Of a stretch of 31,997 nt of DNA, positions 15,893 to 23,914 are shown one piece after another; position 1 is the first letter of the stretch, and the number at the start of each line of letters is the position of its first letter. The stretch is taken from positions 1-31,997 of the forward strand of contig CAXBLA010000032.1 in NCBI GenBank assembly GCA_963976625.1, written 5' to 3'. The notes below the pieces were generated by a model that ran no database searches, was not told where the DNA came from, and worked only from the letters and a program-made list of their open reading frames with translations. This DNA comes from UBA1924 sp963976625 (GTDB lineage Bacteria; Planctomycetota; Phycisphaerae; Phycisphaerales; UBA1924). Made by a program: the position numbers and the translations under genes.

Positions 15893-17233
15893 ATGACGAC
15901 CGCCGCCGATGTTCTTGACCTGAGCTCACAGATCGACGCCCTCAACCCCGGGCCGCTCTTCCGATCCGCGATCGACGAAGTCGCCGAGTCGATCGTCCCC
16001 GTCCTCGAATCCAATCCGCAGTATCAGAAAGCCCGCGTCTTCGAGCGTCTGCTCATCCCTGATCGCGTGATCCGCTTCCGCGTCGAATGGGTCAACGACC
16101 AAGGCAAGGTCGAACTGAATCTGGGCTGGCGCATCGAGCATTCCAATGTCATGGGCCCCTACAAGGGCGGGCTCCGCTTCCACCCCACCGTCACCGAGGA
16201 CACCCTCCACTTCCTCGCCTACGAGCAGTGCTTCAAGAACGCGCTCACCGGCCAGCCCATCGGCGGGGGCAAGGGCGGATCGAACTTCAACCCCAAGGGA
16301 CGCAGCGACAACGAGGTCATGCGCTTCTGCCAGGCGTTCATGCGCGAGCTCCACCGACACATCGGCCCGAGCGTCGATGTGCCGGCCGGCGATATCGGCG
16401 TGGGCGGGCGAGAGCTCGGGTACCTCTACGGGCAGTACATGAAGATCACCAAGCAACGCGACGGCGTGCTCACCGGCAAGCCCCTCGGGCTCGGCGGGCT
16501 CCTCGGACGCACCGAAGCGACTGGTTATGGCGTGGTCACCTTCGCCAAATCCATGCTCGAGCACATGGATGACTCGCTCGATGGAAAACGCGTCATGATC
16601 TCGGGCAGCGGCAATGTTGCGCTCTACGCCGCCGAGCTGGCGATCGAACACGGCGCCAAAGTAGTCACCATGTCCGACTCAGGCGGCTCGATCACCTTCG
16701 ACAAGGGCATGACCAGCGAACAACTCGAAGAACTCATCGACTACAAAGAAGTCCAACGCGAACAGCTCAAAGACTGGTCAAGCGACGGCGTCACCTACCA
16801 CCCCGAGGCCCGCCCGTGGTCGCTCGTCGATGCCGATGTCGCCCTGCCCTGTGCCACCCAGCACGAAATTGAGAAGGACGACGCCAACGCCCTGGCCGAT
16901 CGCGGGATCAAGGTCGTCGCCGAGGGCGCGAACATGCCCTGCACCCACGAGGCACGGAGTGTGTTCCACAGCAAGGGCATCGTGTTCGGGCCCGGCAAAG
17001 CCGCCAACGCGGGCGGCGTGGCGACCTCGTGCTTCGAGATGTCCCAGAACGCATCGCACAGCACCTGGACCAAGCAACAAGCCCTCGACAAGCTCACCGG
17101 CGTGATGACCGACATCCACGAACAATGCGTCGAAAACGCCCCCAAGGTCAACGGGGTCGTCGATTATGGCGCCGGCGCCGACCGCGGCGGCTTCATCAAG
17201 CTCGCCGATGCGATTGTGGCGATGGGTGTGTAG
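15893..17233 (+). CDS. gdhA: NADP-type glutamate dehydrogenase
   Basis: A 446-residue enzyme of the E. coli GdhA class (normal length 447) that interconverts 2-oxoglutarate plus ammonia and glutamate. Substrate-side motifs are PYKGGLRFHP, QPIGGGKGGSNF (catalytic-region lysines) and DVPAGDIGVGGRE. The Rossmann part begins near 'KRVMISGSGNVALYAAELA' with GSGNVA. The C-terminal GANMPCTHEA and PGKAANAGGVA segments are typical. NADP preference is inferred from the class, not shown. AGGAG at 15882-15886 is well placed for ATG 15893; an out-of-frame ATG sits four bases before. It provides ammonia assimilation beside the divergent NmrA-like gene and converges with the zinc-ribbon membrane gene. Confidence 0.96.
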   Translation: MTTAADVLDLSSQIDALNPGPLFRSAIDEVAESIVPVLESNPQYQKARVFERLLIPDRVIRFRVEWVNDQGKVELNLGWRIEHSNVMGPYKGGLRFHPTVTEDTLHFLAYEQCFKNALTGQPIGGGKGGSNFNPKGRSDNEVMRFCQAFMRELHRHIGPSVDVPAGDIGVGGRELGYLYGQYMKITKQRDGVLTGKPLGLGGLLGRTEATGYGVVTFAKSMLEHMDDSLDGKRVMISGSGNVALYAAELAIEHGAKVVTMSDSGGSITFDKGMTSEQLEELIDYKEVQREQLKDWSSDGVTYHPEARPWSLVDADVALPCATQHEIEKDDANALADRGIKVVAEGANMPCTHEARSVFHSKGIVFGPGKAANAGGVATSCFEMSQNASHSTWTKQQALDKLTGVMTDIHEQCVENAPKVNGVVDYGAGADRGGFIKLADAIVAMGV

Positions 17234-17268
17234 CGGATGCCTCTGTAGGTGGACACCGGTGTGAATTG

Positions 17269-18165
17269 CTATACAGCGGGCGGGCGGGCCTTGATGATCT
17301 TTTTGAGATCAATCCGGATAGATTCGATCATGTCCAAGTAGAGCGCAAGGACGATGAGCGGGAAAATGGGAACAAAGCACAAGAGCATCGCGCCAAGAAT
17401 CGCAACGGTTGGTCCTGTCCAAACAAAGTGCTTCGCTCTTTTCTGTATTCTTTGGTTCCGCACGAGCCGAGCAAACCATCCAATATAGAGCACATTCGCG
17501 ACGAAGAGCACAATCGCTGAACTCCCCAGGAGCACAAAGAGCACCCCATTGGCGATACCGCGCACGGTGAGCGAACCACCCTCTGATAGCGGAGCCCACG
17601 CGACCAGCCCGTTGATCAACGACAAGATGGCCACCCCAATAAAAACCCACAGCATCACCCGCACCAACGACCGTATGCCGGGCTTATCGATCTTCCGCGG
17701 GAGCCCGGTGAGTGGCTGCGAGAGCTTGAACCAACCAAAGATGGTGCCCAGCACGACGCCGATGCAGATTACAAGCGCAGTGATGCCGATTAAACTGCCC
17801 GTAGCCCTGAAGTTCATGAACATCGTCGCAATGAGGAGCACGATGAAAATGATGAAGAACAGAAGGAGATAAGTCACGAGCCGAAAACCGGCATGCACCG
17901 ATTGAAGTTGCTCGGTGGACACGCCACCCAACGCACTACTGCCGATGGAGCAGTGAACAGGTACGCCGCACTCTGGGCACACACCATTGGGCTCGGTGTC
18001 CGAGAGGTCATACGCACACCAGACGCACCCGTCGATGATGGGCGTGCCGCACTCGGGGCATGCGCCCGAGGGATCGATTCCATCGAGGCTGTATTTACAT
18101 TTGAGGCATGCGTGGCTCGTTTGCATCGCACGGTCGATATGTTCTTGCGTTTCTTCGTTGATCAC
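17269..18165 (-). CDS. Membrane protein with two tandem N-terminal zinc ribbons
   Basis: About 298 residues if started at GTG 18165; ATG 18126 (285 residues) and ATG 18189 are alternatives, none with a ribosome site. Counted from 18126, two rubredoxin-like ribbons follow each other: C7-C10...C23-C26 and C34-C37...C50-C53, each of the form C-x-x-C-x-Y-x-L...G-x-C-P-E-C-G. Then come about five hydrophobic segments (for example LVTYLLLFFIIFIVLLIATMF and VMLWVFIGVAILSLINGLVAW). Duplicated 'C-x-x-C-x-Y-D-L' ribbons ahead of membrane helices are a recurring planctomycete design of unknown role. G+C looks lower than in ftsH upstream. An ftsH terminator separates it from ftsH. Confidence 0.75.
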   Translation of the reverse strand: MINEETQEHIDRAMQTSHACLKCKYSLDGIDPSGACPECGTPIIDGCVWCAYDLSDTEPNGVCPECGVPVHCSIGSSALGGVSTEQLQSVHAGFRLVTYLLLFFIIFIVLLIATMFMNFRATGSLIGITALVICIGVVLGTIFGWFKLSQPLTGLPRKIDKPGIRSLVRVMLWVFIGVAILSLINGLVAWAPLSEGGSLTVRGIANGVLFVLLGSSAIVLFVANVLYIGWFARLVRNQRIQKRAKHFVWTGPTVAILGAMLLCFVPIFPLIVLALYLDMIESIRIDLKKIIKARPPAV

Positions 18166-18194
18166 TGCAATCAGTCTATGCACAGCCATATGAG

Positions 18195-18221
18195 AAAAGC
18201 CCCAGCAGGCGGCCGGGGCTT
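18195..18221 (-). terminator. Rho-independent terminator of ftsH
   Basis: On the minus strand AAGCCCC (18215-18221) pairs with GGGGCTT (18197-18203) around a GC-rich 11-base loop, ending in TTTT, about 30 bases after the ftsH stop. Confidence 0.8.
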
Positions 18222-18249
18222 GGAGTGTGATTTCCACTTAGATACTTTC

Positions 18250-20304
18250 TTACGCCGGATCGGGCAGCGAATCCCCCGGCAGATCCGGCTCGGCGTCCGG
18301 CTTGGACTCGGGCTTGGTGTCCGTCTTCTTGTCCGGCTTGGGGCCCGATGGCCCAGCACCGAGCAGGTCGGCTACGGTCGAACGCTCGAGTGTTTCGCCG
18401 CGCATCAGCTTGTGGACTTCATCCGCGTTGAGTATTTCGTACTTGAGCAGCGCCTGGGCGACGGCTTCGACCTTGTCCCAGTTCTCCATGAGCATCCGCT
18501 CGGCGTCCTTGTACGCCTCGTCAACGATCCGGCGGGTCTCCTCGTCGATCACGCGGGCGGTGTCGTCGGAGTAGTCCTTATCGGGGATAAACGAATCGCG
18601 GGTGTCCTCGCCGGCGTAGTTGATGAACCCGAGCTTGGAGCTCATGCCCCATTCGAGGATCATCGCCCGCGCCAGGCCTGTCACCTGACGGATATCCGAA
18701 GATGCGCCCGATGACACATCGTCCATCGCCTTGGCCTCGGCGATGCGCCCGCCGCAGATCACGCGCATGGTGGCGTAGAGCCACTTGAGCCCGTAGCCCA
18801 TGCGGTCCTTTTCGGGCAGCGAGAAGGTCGCCCCGCCCGAAGACCCGCGTGGGATAATCGTCACCTTGTGCAGCGGATCCGAATCCGTCAGCATCGCCTG
18901 GAGCACCGCGTGCCCGGCTTCGTGGTACGCAACGAGCTTGTTCTCGTCCTTCTCACGCACACGCGACTTGTTGGAGCGACCGAACTTGACCTTGTCGCGG
19001 GCCTCTTCGAGGTCCTCGTGCTCGATGAACTCTTTGTCGAGCATGGTCGCCGAGATCGCGGCTTCGTTGATGATGGCCGCCAGATCGGCGCCCGAGAACA
19101 TTGGGGTGCCGCGGGCGATCTTCTGCATATCGACATTGGGGCCGAGCTTGACCTTCTTGGAATGCACCTTGAGGATCTCGAGCCGACCGCCCACATCGGG
19201 CAAGGGCACCGCGATCTGGCGATCGAACCGCCCCGGGCGGATCAGCGCCGGATCAAGCACATCGGGTCGGTTGGTCGCGGCGATCACGATCACGCCGTCG
19301 CCCGATCCAAACCCGTCCATCTCGACCAAGATCGCGTTGAGTGTCTGCTCGCGTTCGTCGTTGCCGCCGCCCGAGAATCCGCCGCCGCGACGACGCCCGA
19401 TGGCGTCGATCTCATCGAGGAAGATAATACAGGGCGAGGAATCTTTAGCCTGCTTGAACAGATCACGCACGCGCGAAGCGCCCACGCCGACGAACATTTC
19501 GACGAAGTCGGAGCCCGAGATGCTAAAGAACGGGACATCGGCTTCGCCCGCGATTGCTTTGGCGAGCAGGGTCTTGCCGCAACCGGGCTGGCCGCTGAGC
19601 AGCACGCCGCGAGGTATACGACCACCCAAACGCGTAAACCGCTTGGGGTTCTTAAGAAACTCAATAATCTCGGTGACCTCGGACTTGGCTTCTTCGATCC
19701 CGGCGACATCCTTGAAGGTGATGCCGGTCATCTCTTTGGTCATGGTCTTGTGGCGTGATTTGCCGAACGACCCGATCATGCCCCCACCGCCGCCGGCGGC
19801 TCGCATGGATCGACCAATAAAGAACCAGATCAGCACCATGATCAGGATCAGGGGCGCAAAGGTCAATAGCGGCCCCACCCACGCGGACTGAGGCTTGTCC
19901 TTGAAGTTGCCGTCGGTGAGCTCATAAAGCCGGCGGGCGATCTCTTCGCGGGTGACCATCGTGATGGGCACACGGATGATCCCGCTCTTGTTCTTGTCCA
20001 CATCCGGCTGCGTGAGCTCGGCGGTGATCCCCGACATGCGCACGACCACACTGTCGGGCTTGACATCGCCCGATTCGTATTGGCGCTCGAACTGCTGGAA
20101 GGTGATCTCTTCGCCGGTCTTGGAGCTGGCCATGAAGGTGACGAGCACCAGCAGGAGCATCATGATGATCATGAACCCGAAGATCCCCTTGGACTGCTTG
20201 CCCGGCGGGGTCCCTGGCTTGTTGGGATCCTGCTTGAGCTTGGGGTCCTGTGGATCACGGGGGCCGGTGGGCTTGTCGGAAGGTTTTTTATTGTGTTCTG
20301 GCAT
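18250..20304 (-). CDS. ftsH: ATP-dependent zinc metalloprotease FtsH
   Basis: A 684-residue membrane-bound AAA+ protease for membrane protein quality control. A Pro/Lys-rich cytoplasmic N-terminus (1-40) precedes the first membrane helix (41-59); a periplasmic part runs to ~145; the second helix is 147-163. The AAA+ core has Walker A GQPGCGKT (238-245), Walker B IIFLDE (293-298) and the second-region-of-homology arginines RPGRFDR (356-362). The protease part has HEAGH (461-465) and the third zinc ligand in SSGASSDIRQVT (Asp537). Walker A differs from the common GPPGTGKT at two positions. The C-terminal ~40 residues are a Pro/Lys/Asp-rich tail, and a Gly-rich insert (RRRGGGFSGGG) follows Walker B. 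No ribosome site is evident before the ATG. Confidence 0.97.
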   Translation of the reverse strand: MPEHNKKPSDKPTGPRDPQDPKLKQDPNKPGTPPGKQSKGIFGFMIIMMLLLVLVTFMASSKTGEEITFQQFERQYESGDVKPDSVVVRMSGITAELTQPDVDKNKSGIIRVPITMVTREEIARRLYELTDGNFKDKPQSAWVGPLLTFAPLILIMVLIWFFIGRSMRAAGGGGGMIGSFGKSRHKTMTKEMTGITFKDVAGIEEAKSEVTEIIEFLKNPKRFTRLGGRIPRGVLLSGQPGCGKTLLAKAIAGEADVPFFSISGSDFVEMFVGVGASRVRDLFKQAKDSSPCIIFLDEIDAIGRRRGGGFSGGGNDEREQTLNAILVEMDGFGSGDGVIVIAATNRPDVLDPALIRPGRFDRQIAVPLPDVGGRLEILKVHSKKVKLGPNVDMQKIARGTPMFSGADLAAIINEAAISATMLDKEFIEHEDLEEARDKVKFGRSNKSRVREKDENKLVAYHEAGHAVLQAMLTDSDPLHKVTIIPRGSSGGATFSLPEKDRMGYGLKWLYATMRVICGGRIAEAKAMDDVSSGASSDIRQVTGLARAMILEWGMSSKLGFINYAGEDTRDSFIPDKDYSDDTARVIDEETRRIVDEAYKDAERMLMENWDKVEAVAQALLKYEILNADEVHKLMRGETLERSTVADLLGAGPSGPKPDKKTDTKPESKPDAEPDLPGDSLPDPA

Positions 20305-20597
20305 ATTTGGGCTTCGGCTGTGGCGAAGAAATGAGTGGTTTCGTGGTTCGTGCGCTGCTCGGGCAGACCTGTGTATATCGGCCCAAACAGTGCAAATATT
20401 TCGTGCGAGCCTGTTCCCGGTCGGGAATTCAGGCCCGCGGCTTGCATGGAGCGGATGATAGGTCCGCCAAGATCAATACGCATTCGAAGCCCATAAGGAT
20501 CGGACGCATTCGATCCCATCGAAAAAAGCCCGATTCTCACGCGTGCACGCGCCATCAGCATCGCTAAATGGGTGAAACTTCGGTGGGCCGCCGGTTT
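20305..20597. other. Gene-free region between lptE and ftsH
   Basis: 293 bases upstream of ftsH (and downstream of lptE). It holds a hairpin at 20409-20434, a perfect 12-base palindrome CGCGTGCACGCG at 20540-20551 and an A-run (20522-20527) on the plus strand. No convincing sigma70 promoter or small gene was seen. Confidence 0.6.
20409..20434. repeat. Hairpin / inverted repeat upstream of ftsH
   Basis: GCCTG-TTCCCG, two-base centre GT, CGGGAA-(TT)-CAGGC: eleven base pairs with a two-base bulge. There is no T-run on either side, so it is not a classical terminator. It could be a regulatory site or RNA structure in the ftsH leader. Confidence 0.6.
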
Positions 20598-21128
20598 TTA
20601 CCAACCAGAGCGCATCTCGGAGATGATGTCGTAGGCGAGCTCTTCGATGACGGCTCGCTGCCCGGTCTCGATCCGATCGCCGATCTTGATATTGGGCGAG
20701 AAAATCGCCGACGCCGAGTAGTTGTCCCGCGCGACCAAGATCTCGCCCGTGCGGTTATCCCGCCACTCAAACCGCATTGTGATCTGCACGGCTTGCTCTT
20801 GGACCAGCCCGCTGCCGCGTGCGTTCGACGACGCCCGGAGCCCGGTCGCGGTGATCACGCCCACGAGCGTGGTATCGGCCTGGTCGGTCGGCGCGATATG
20901 CCACGGGGTTCGTTTCTGGACTTCCTTGATCAGCGATTCGGTCAGCTGCACCTCAAGCCCACGCGAGGTGGTCTCATTACGCAAAATCGGGATCGCGACG
21001 GAGTTGATCGATTCATCGAACACCGTCGAGAACGCGTAGCCCTGCGATGGGTCCGAAGCACACCCGGTCAAGGCTGCGAAACCACCCAGACAACCAAGCA
21101 ACGAGATCAAACAAGCACGCGTGTTCAC
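20598..21128 (-). CDS. lptE: LptE-like LPS-assembly lipoprotein
   Basis: A 176-residue lipoprotein. The signal peptide ends in a lipobox (LTGC, Cys23), so it should be anchored to a membrane by lipid. The mature part begins GYAFSTVFDESINSVAIPILRNETTSRGLE, the 'S-I-x-V-x-I-P-x-x-x-N-x-T' pattern of LptE, which partners LptD in lipopolysaccharide export. A central beta region (TTLVGVITATGL, AVQITMRFEWRD) and a C-terminal helix (AVIEELAYDIISEM) also fit. It begins with GTG at 21128 and overlaps the preceding stop as GTGA, so it is coupled to the BamD-like gene. It implies an LPS-type outer membrane. Confidence 0.82.
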   Translation of the reverse strand: MNTRACLISLLGCLGGFAALTGCASDPSQGYAFSTVFDESINSVAIPILRNETTSRGLEVQLTESLIKEVQKRTPWHIAPTDQADTTLVGVITATGLRASSNARGSGLVQEQAVQITMRFEWRDNRTGEILVARDNYSASAIFSPNIKIGDRIETGQRAVIEELAYDIISEMRSGW

Positions 21129-22174
21129 GATGAGACTTCCTCTGTTGACTGGTTCTCTGTAGACTGGGCCTCAGGATCGGATTCAGCGTCCGCAGTGTCT
21201 TCATTGTCAAAGACCAGCCAGCCCTGCTCGATCATAATCCCCATCGCCTCGTCCGCAGCGTCCGTCGCTGGGTGGCGTCGGATCAATCGGGCGAGGTAAA
21301 ACTTGGCCGAGGTGTCGTCTTTGACCTTGAGATACCAGCGGGCGGTATCGAGCACTTGCTGAGCCGCGGATTCGTCGATCCACGCATCTAAGCCTTCGGT
21401 AATCCCGGATCGGATGGATTCGCCGGGGAACTGTTGCTGGTAGCGTTCGATGAGCAGCTTGGCATCCAGGAGCCCCGAGCCGTCGTAGCGTGGGCCCTTG
21501 AACCTCGCAATATTCGCTTCGATCTCGCGGAGCATCGCCCGGCGGATCATCGACGATTCCGGGAAGTTCTCTTGGAAGATCGAGTACATCTGGGCGGCGA
21601 GCTTGAGCTCGCGCCGGCGGTAGTAGTGGTCCGCCAGTTCCATGGCCGCGGTCTCGGCAAGCTGCGAGCCCGGCACGCGTTCTTGGGTGCGGATCAGCAG
21701 CTCTTCACCCGTTGAGCGGGCCCCCTCGCTGCGGAACCACAGGAACCGACGCTTGAGCCCGTGGATATACCGCGAGCCAATGCTGTATTCCTGCTCTACG
21801 GCTTTCAAGAAGAACTCCGACGATGGAAAATCCTTGATGATCACCTCAAAGTCGAACAACGCCTTGTACTCGCGCCCGCGATCCACCTGGGCGACGCCGC
21901 GGAGGTAGTACGCCTGGGGGATGTAGTCGTTGCGGGAACGCTTGTGCTCGTCGAGCCACTTGTCGAGCAGCTTGTACGCCCGATCCGGCTTGTCCTCGGC
22001 CAGCAGCCGAATCGCGTCGGCCATCACCGCCCCGTCCGAGCCCGGCTCGGGGGCCTGCGTCTGGTCCCAATCGCCCGAGTCGTCGAGGGTGAACTCGGAA
22101 GACTGCGCCATCGCTGGCAGGGTACACCACAGTGCAATGGTCATGACGGCGAGTAGAAATGGCTTTGCTTGCAT
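21125..22174 (-). CDS. BamD-like tetratricopeptide protein, outer-membrane assembly
   Basis: A 349-residue exported helical-repeat protein. Signal peptide at 1-23 (MQAKPFLLAVMTIALWCTLPAMA) with a signal peptidase I type end; unlike classical BamD I see no lipobox cysteine, so it may be a soluble periplasmic protein. TPR-like units include AYKLLDKWLDEHK, YYLRGVAQVDRGREYKALFDFEVIIKDFPSS, AAMELADHYYRRRELKLAAQMYSIFQENFP and ARWYLKVKDDTSAKFYLARLIRRHP; spacing and the 'F-P-x-S' ends fit BamD. The C-terminal ~25 residues are acidic and disordered. The start at 22174 is preceded by AAAGGGG. It is directly followed by lptE with a 4-base overlap. Confidence 0.82.
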   Translation of the reverse strand: MQAKPFLLAVMTIALWCTLPAMAQSSEFTLDDSGDWDQTQAPEPGSDGAVMADAIRLLAEDKPDRAYKLLDKWLDEHKRSRNDYIPQAYYLRGVAQVDRGREYKALFDFEVIIKDFPSSEFFLKAVEQEYSIGSRYIHGLKRRFLWFRSEGARSTGEELLIRTQERVPGSQLAETAAMELADHYYRRRELKLAAQMYSIFQENFPESSMIRRAMLREIEANIARFKGPRYDGSGLLDAKLLIERYQQQFPGESIRSGITEGLDAWIDESAAQQVLDTARWYLKVKDDTSAKFYLARLIRRHPATDAADEAMGIMIEQGWLVFDNEDTADAESDPEAQSTENQSTEEVSS

Positions 22175-22289
22175 CGAAAATACCCCTTTGAGGTGCTTCA
22201 CAAAGGATAGCGTCTCGAACCGGACCATGTGCGGGGGGATGCCCACAAAGCGGAGTCGAATCTGCGGCCCACTCCATGCGGCTGAGGAC

Positions 22290-23798
22290 TCAATCCACCC
22301 GATACAGCGAGACGGTGATCGTCGAATCAATCGGCACGCCCGTGATCGGATCGTGCGTCACCAACGCGCCCGAGGTCAGCACCGGCTCCCGATTGGGATC
22401 GATCTGTGTGGGTTGGATCAGCCAGGCGTGCGCTTCAGTCGGCTCGATCTCGCCCGCCTGGAACCGCCCCATCAGCGACGCGATCGGCAGGTCGCCCATC
22501 TGCGAGAAGACCACGGCTTCGGTGCCCACTCTCTGGGTCGCCGTGTGCGCAAAGTCCTTGAGATGCTCACCCGTGCCGGTGCGTGCCCCCCGCGATCGGG
22601 TCGCCTCGCGTCCGGCGATCATCGTAGACGACACGATCACCAGCCCTGCCATCACCACAATCGCCGGCTTGATCCGCTTCGCCCGCGCCTTGGCGACGAG
22701 CCGGAAGACCACATACACCGCCAGCAGCGCGGCCGGCGGATACGCGGGCATGATGTACGACCCGGCACTGAGCGAACTCAGCGTTGTCAACACGAGCACC
22801 AACAGAATCCACAGGCTCGCGGGCGCGAGCGGGTGCGTGCGGATCTTGGCCGAGGGCCTGAAGATGATCCCCATCGCGGCCGGCAGTGACCAGGGCAGGA
22901 ACCGCTCAAAGAAATACCCCGGATTGTGCATCGCCGCATTGAGAATCCCCGCGATGCCGTTGTTGCCCACGCGCCCGCCGAGTTCTTGCCCAAACAACGC
23001 CGTGCGCACATGCTCAGAATCAGCCTGATACGCACCCCACAACCACAGCCCCGGGATCATCACCATGATTGGGATCCCCCACCACCAGCCGGTGGCTTTG
23101 ATGGCGGATCGACGCTGCCCCTTGGGCACGATGACCACAATATGCGCCAAGAGATACATCGGCACCAGCACCGCCATCGGGCCTTTGGTCAGGATCGCGC
23201 ACGCACCGAGGAACCAGATGAGCATCGCGAGCAGCGGGCGTTTGCGCTCTGGGCTGCTCAGCAGCACCACGCTGGCGAACCATGCGCTGCAGAGCAAGGC
23301 CGCGAAGAGGATGTCGGGGCGCAAAAAGTAGATGTGCTTGATGGCCGAGGGCGAAGAGAGCCACACCGCGCTCGCCAGGAACCCCATCGCCGGAGCGTTG
23401 GCCGCGAGCCAGTGGTCGGCGTCATCGCTGCCATATTGATCCAGACGCCGATAGAAGAACCGCCCGGCGAAGCACACCAAGACCGCGATCCCTAATCCCG
23501 AGAGCACGGCCGGGAGCTTGAGGGCCAGCTCCGAATGCCAGCCCAACGCCACGAACGGCGCCCCCACCCAGTTGACCATCGGCGGCTTGCGCGACAACCG
23601 CCCGAGCGAATCCCTCGGCAGCACCCATTCGCCGTTGTGCACCATATTGAGCGTAAACGCGATGGTTTTTGACTGATCGAGGTTCTGCCCCAGATCCGAA
23701 GGCCCCAAAATCCGCACCCCGAGCACGATCAACAGCGTCAGGCACCACAGCGCAAGGGCGAGCTTGAACACACGGGATGGCTTCGGCGTGGGCGACAT
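22290..23798 (-). CDS. ArnT/PMT-like (GT39/GT83) membrane glycosyltransferase
   Basis: A 502-residue polytopic membrane protein. After the first helix (ALALWCLTLLIVLGVRIL) comes the periplasmic acceptor/donor loop with LDQSKTIAFTLNMVHNGEWVLPRD and RKPPMVNW, the K-P-P-x-x-x-W pattern of ArnT-type enzymes that move sugars from polyprenyl-phosphate to lipid A or protein. Around ten further hydrophobic segments follow, including ILTKGPMAVLVPMYLL. The C-terminal ~110 residues are soluble. Start at ATG 23798; upstream in-frame codons to 23876 are less likely. Together with lptE and the BamD-like gene downstream it suggests an envelope-assembly neighbourhood. Confidence 0.85.
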   Translation of the reverse strand: MSPTPKPSRVFKLALALWCLTLLIVLGVRILGPSDLGQNLDQSKTIAFTLNMVHNGEWVLPRDSLGRLSRKPPMVNWVGAPFVALGWHSELALKLPAVLSGLGIAVLVCFAGRFFYRRLDQYGSDDADHWLAANAPAMGFLASAVWLSSPSAIKHIYFLRPDILFAALLCSAWFASVVLLSSPERKRPLLAMLIWFLGACAILTKGPMAVLVPMYLLAHIVVIVPKGQRRSAIKATGWWWGIPIMVMIPGLWLWGAYQADSEHVRTALFGQELGGRVGNNGIAGILNAAMHNPGYFFERFLPWSLPAAMGIIFRPSAKIRTHPLAPASLWILLVLVLTTLSSLSAGSYIMPAYPPAALLAVYVVFRLVAKARAKRIKPAIVVMAGLVIVSSTMIAGREATRSRGARTGTGEHLKDFAHTATQRVGTEAVVFSQMGDLPIASLMGRFQAGEIEPTEAHAWLIQPTQIDPNREPVLTSGALVTHDPITGVPIDSTITVSLYRVD

Positions 23799-23860
23799 GG
23801 ATCCACGAAGGATATCCCATCGGCACCGGTCATGCCGCAGATCGCATGATCGACCACGCT

Positions 23861-23866
23861 TATACT
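23861..23866 (+). promoter_or_regulatory. -10 hexamer of the LysR-type gene
   Basis: TATACT at 23861-23866, without a convincing -35, gives a leader of about 40 bases ending in AAGGAG before ATG 23915. Confidence 0.4.
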
Positions 23867-23914
23867 CTATCAACAATCAATCGGTTTCATCTATGAATAT
23901 GCAAGGAGCACACC

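Noticed and set aside
17253..17262. ACACCGGTGT palindrome between gdhA and the zinc-ribbon membrane gene
   Set aside because: Ten-base palindrome without loop or T-run; no sign of terminator function.
20522..20551. A-run plus CGCGTGCACGCG palindrome as a terminator for lptE
   Set aside because: The palindrome has no loop, and the T-run on the minus strand is about a dozen bases away from it, so it does not form a standard terminator.
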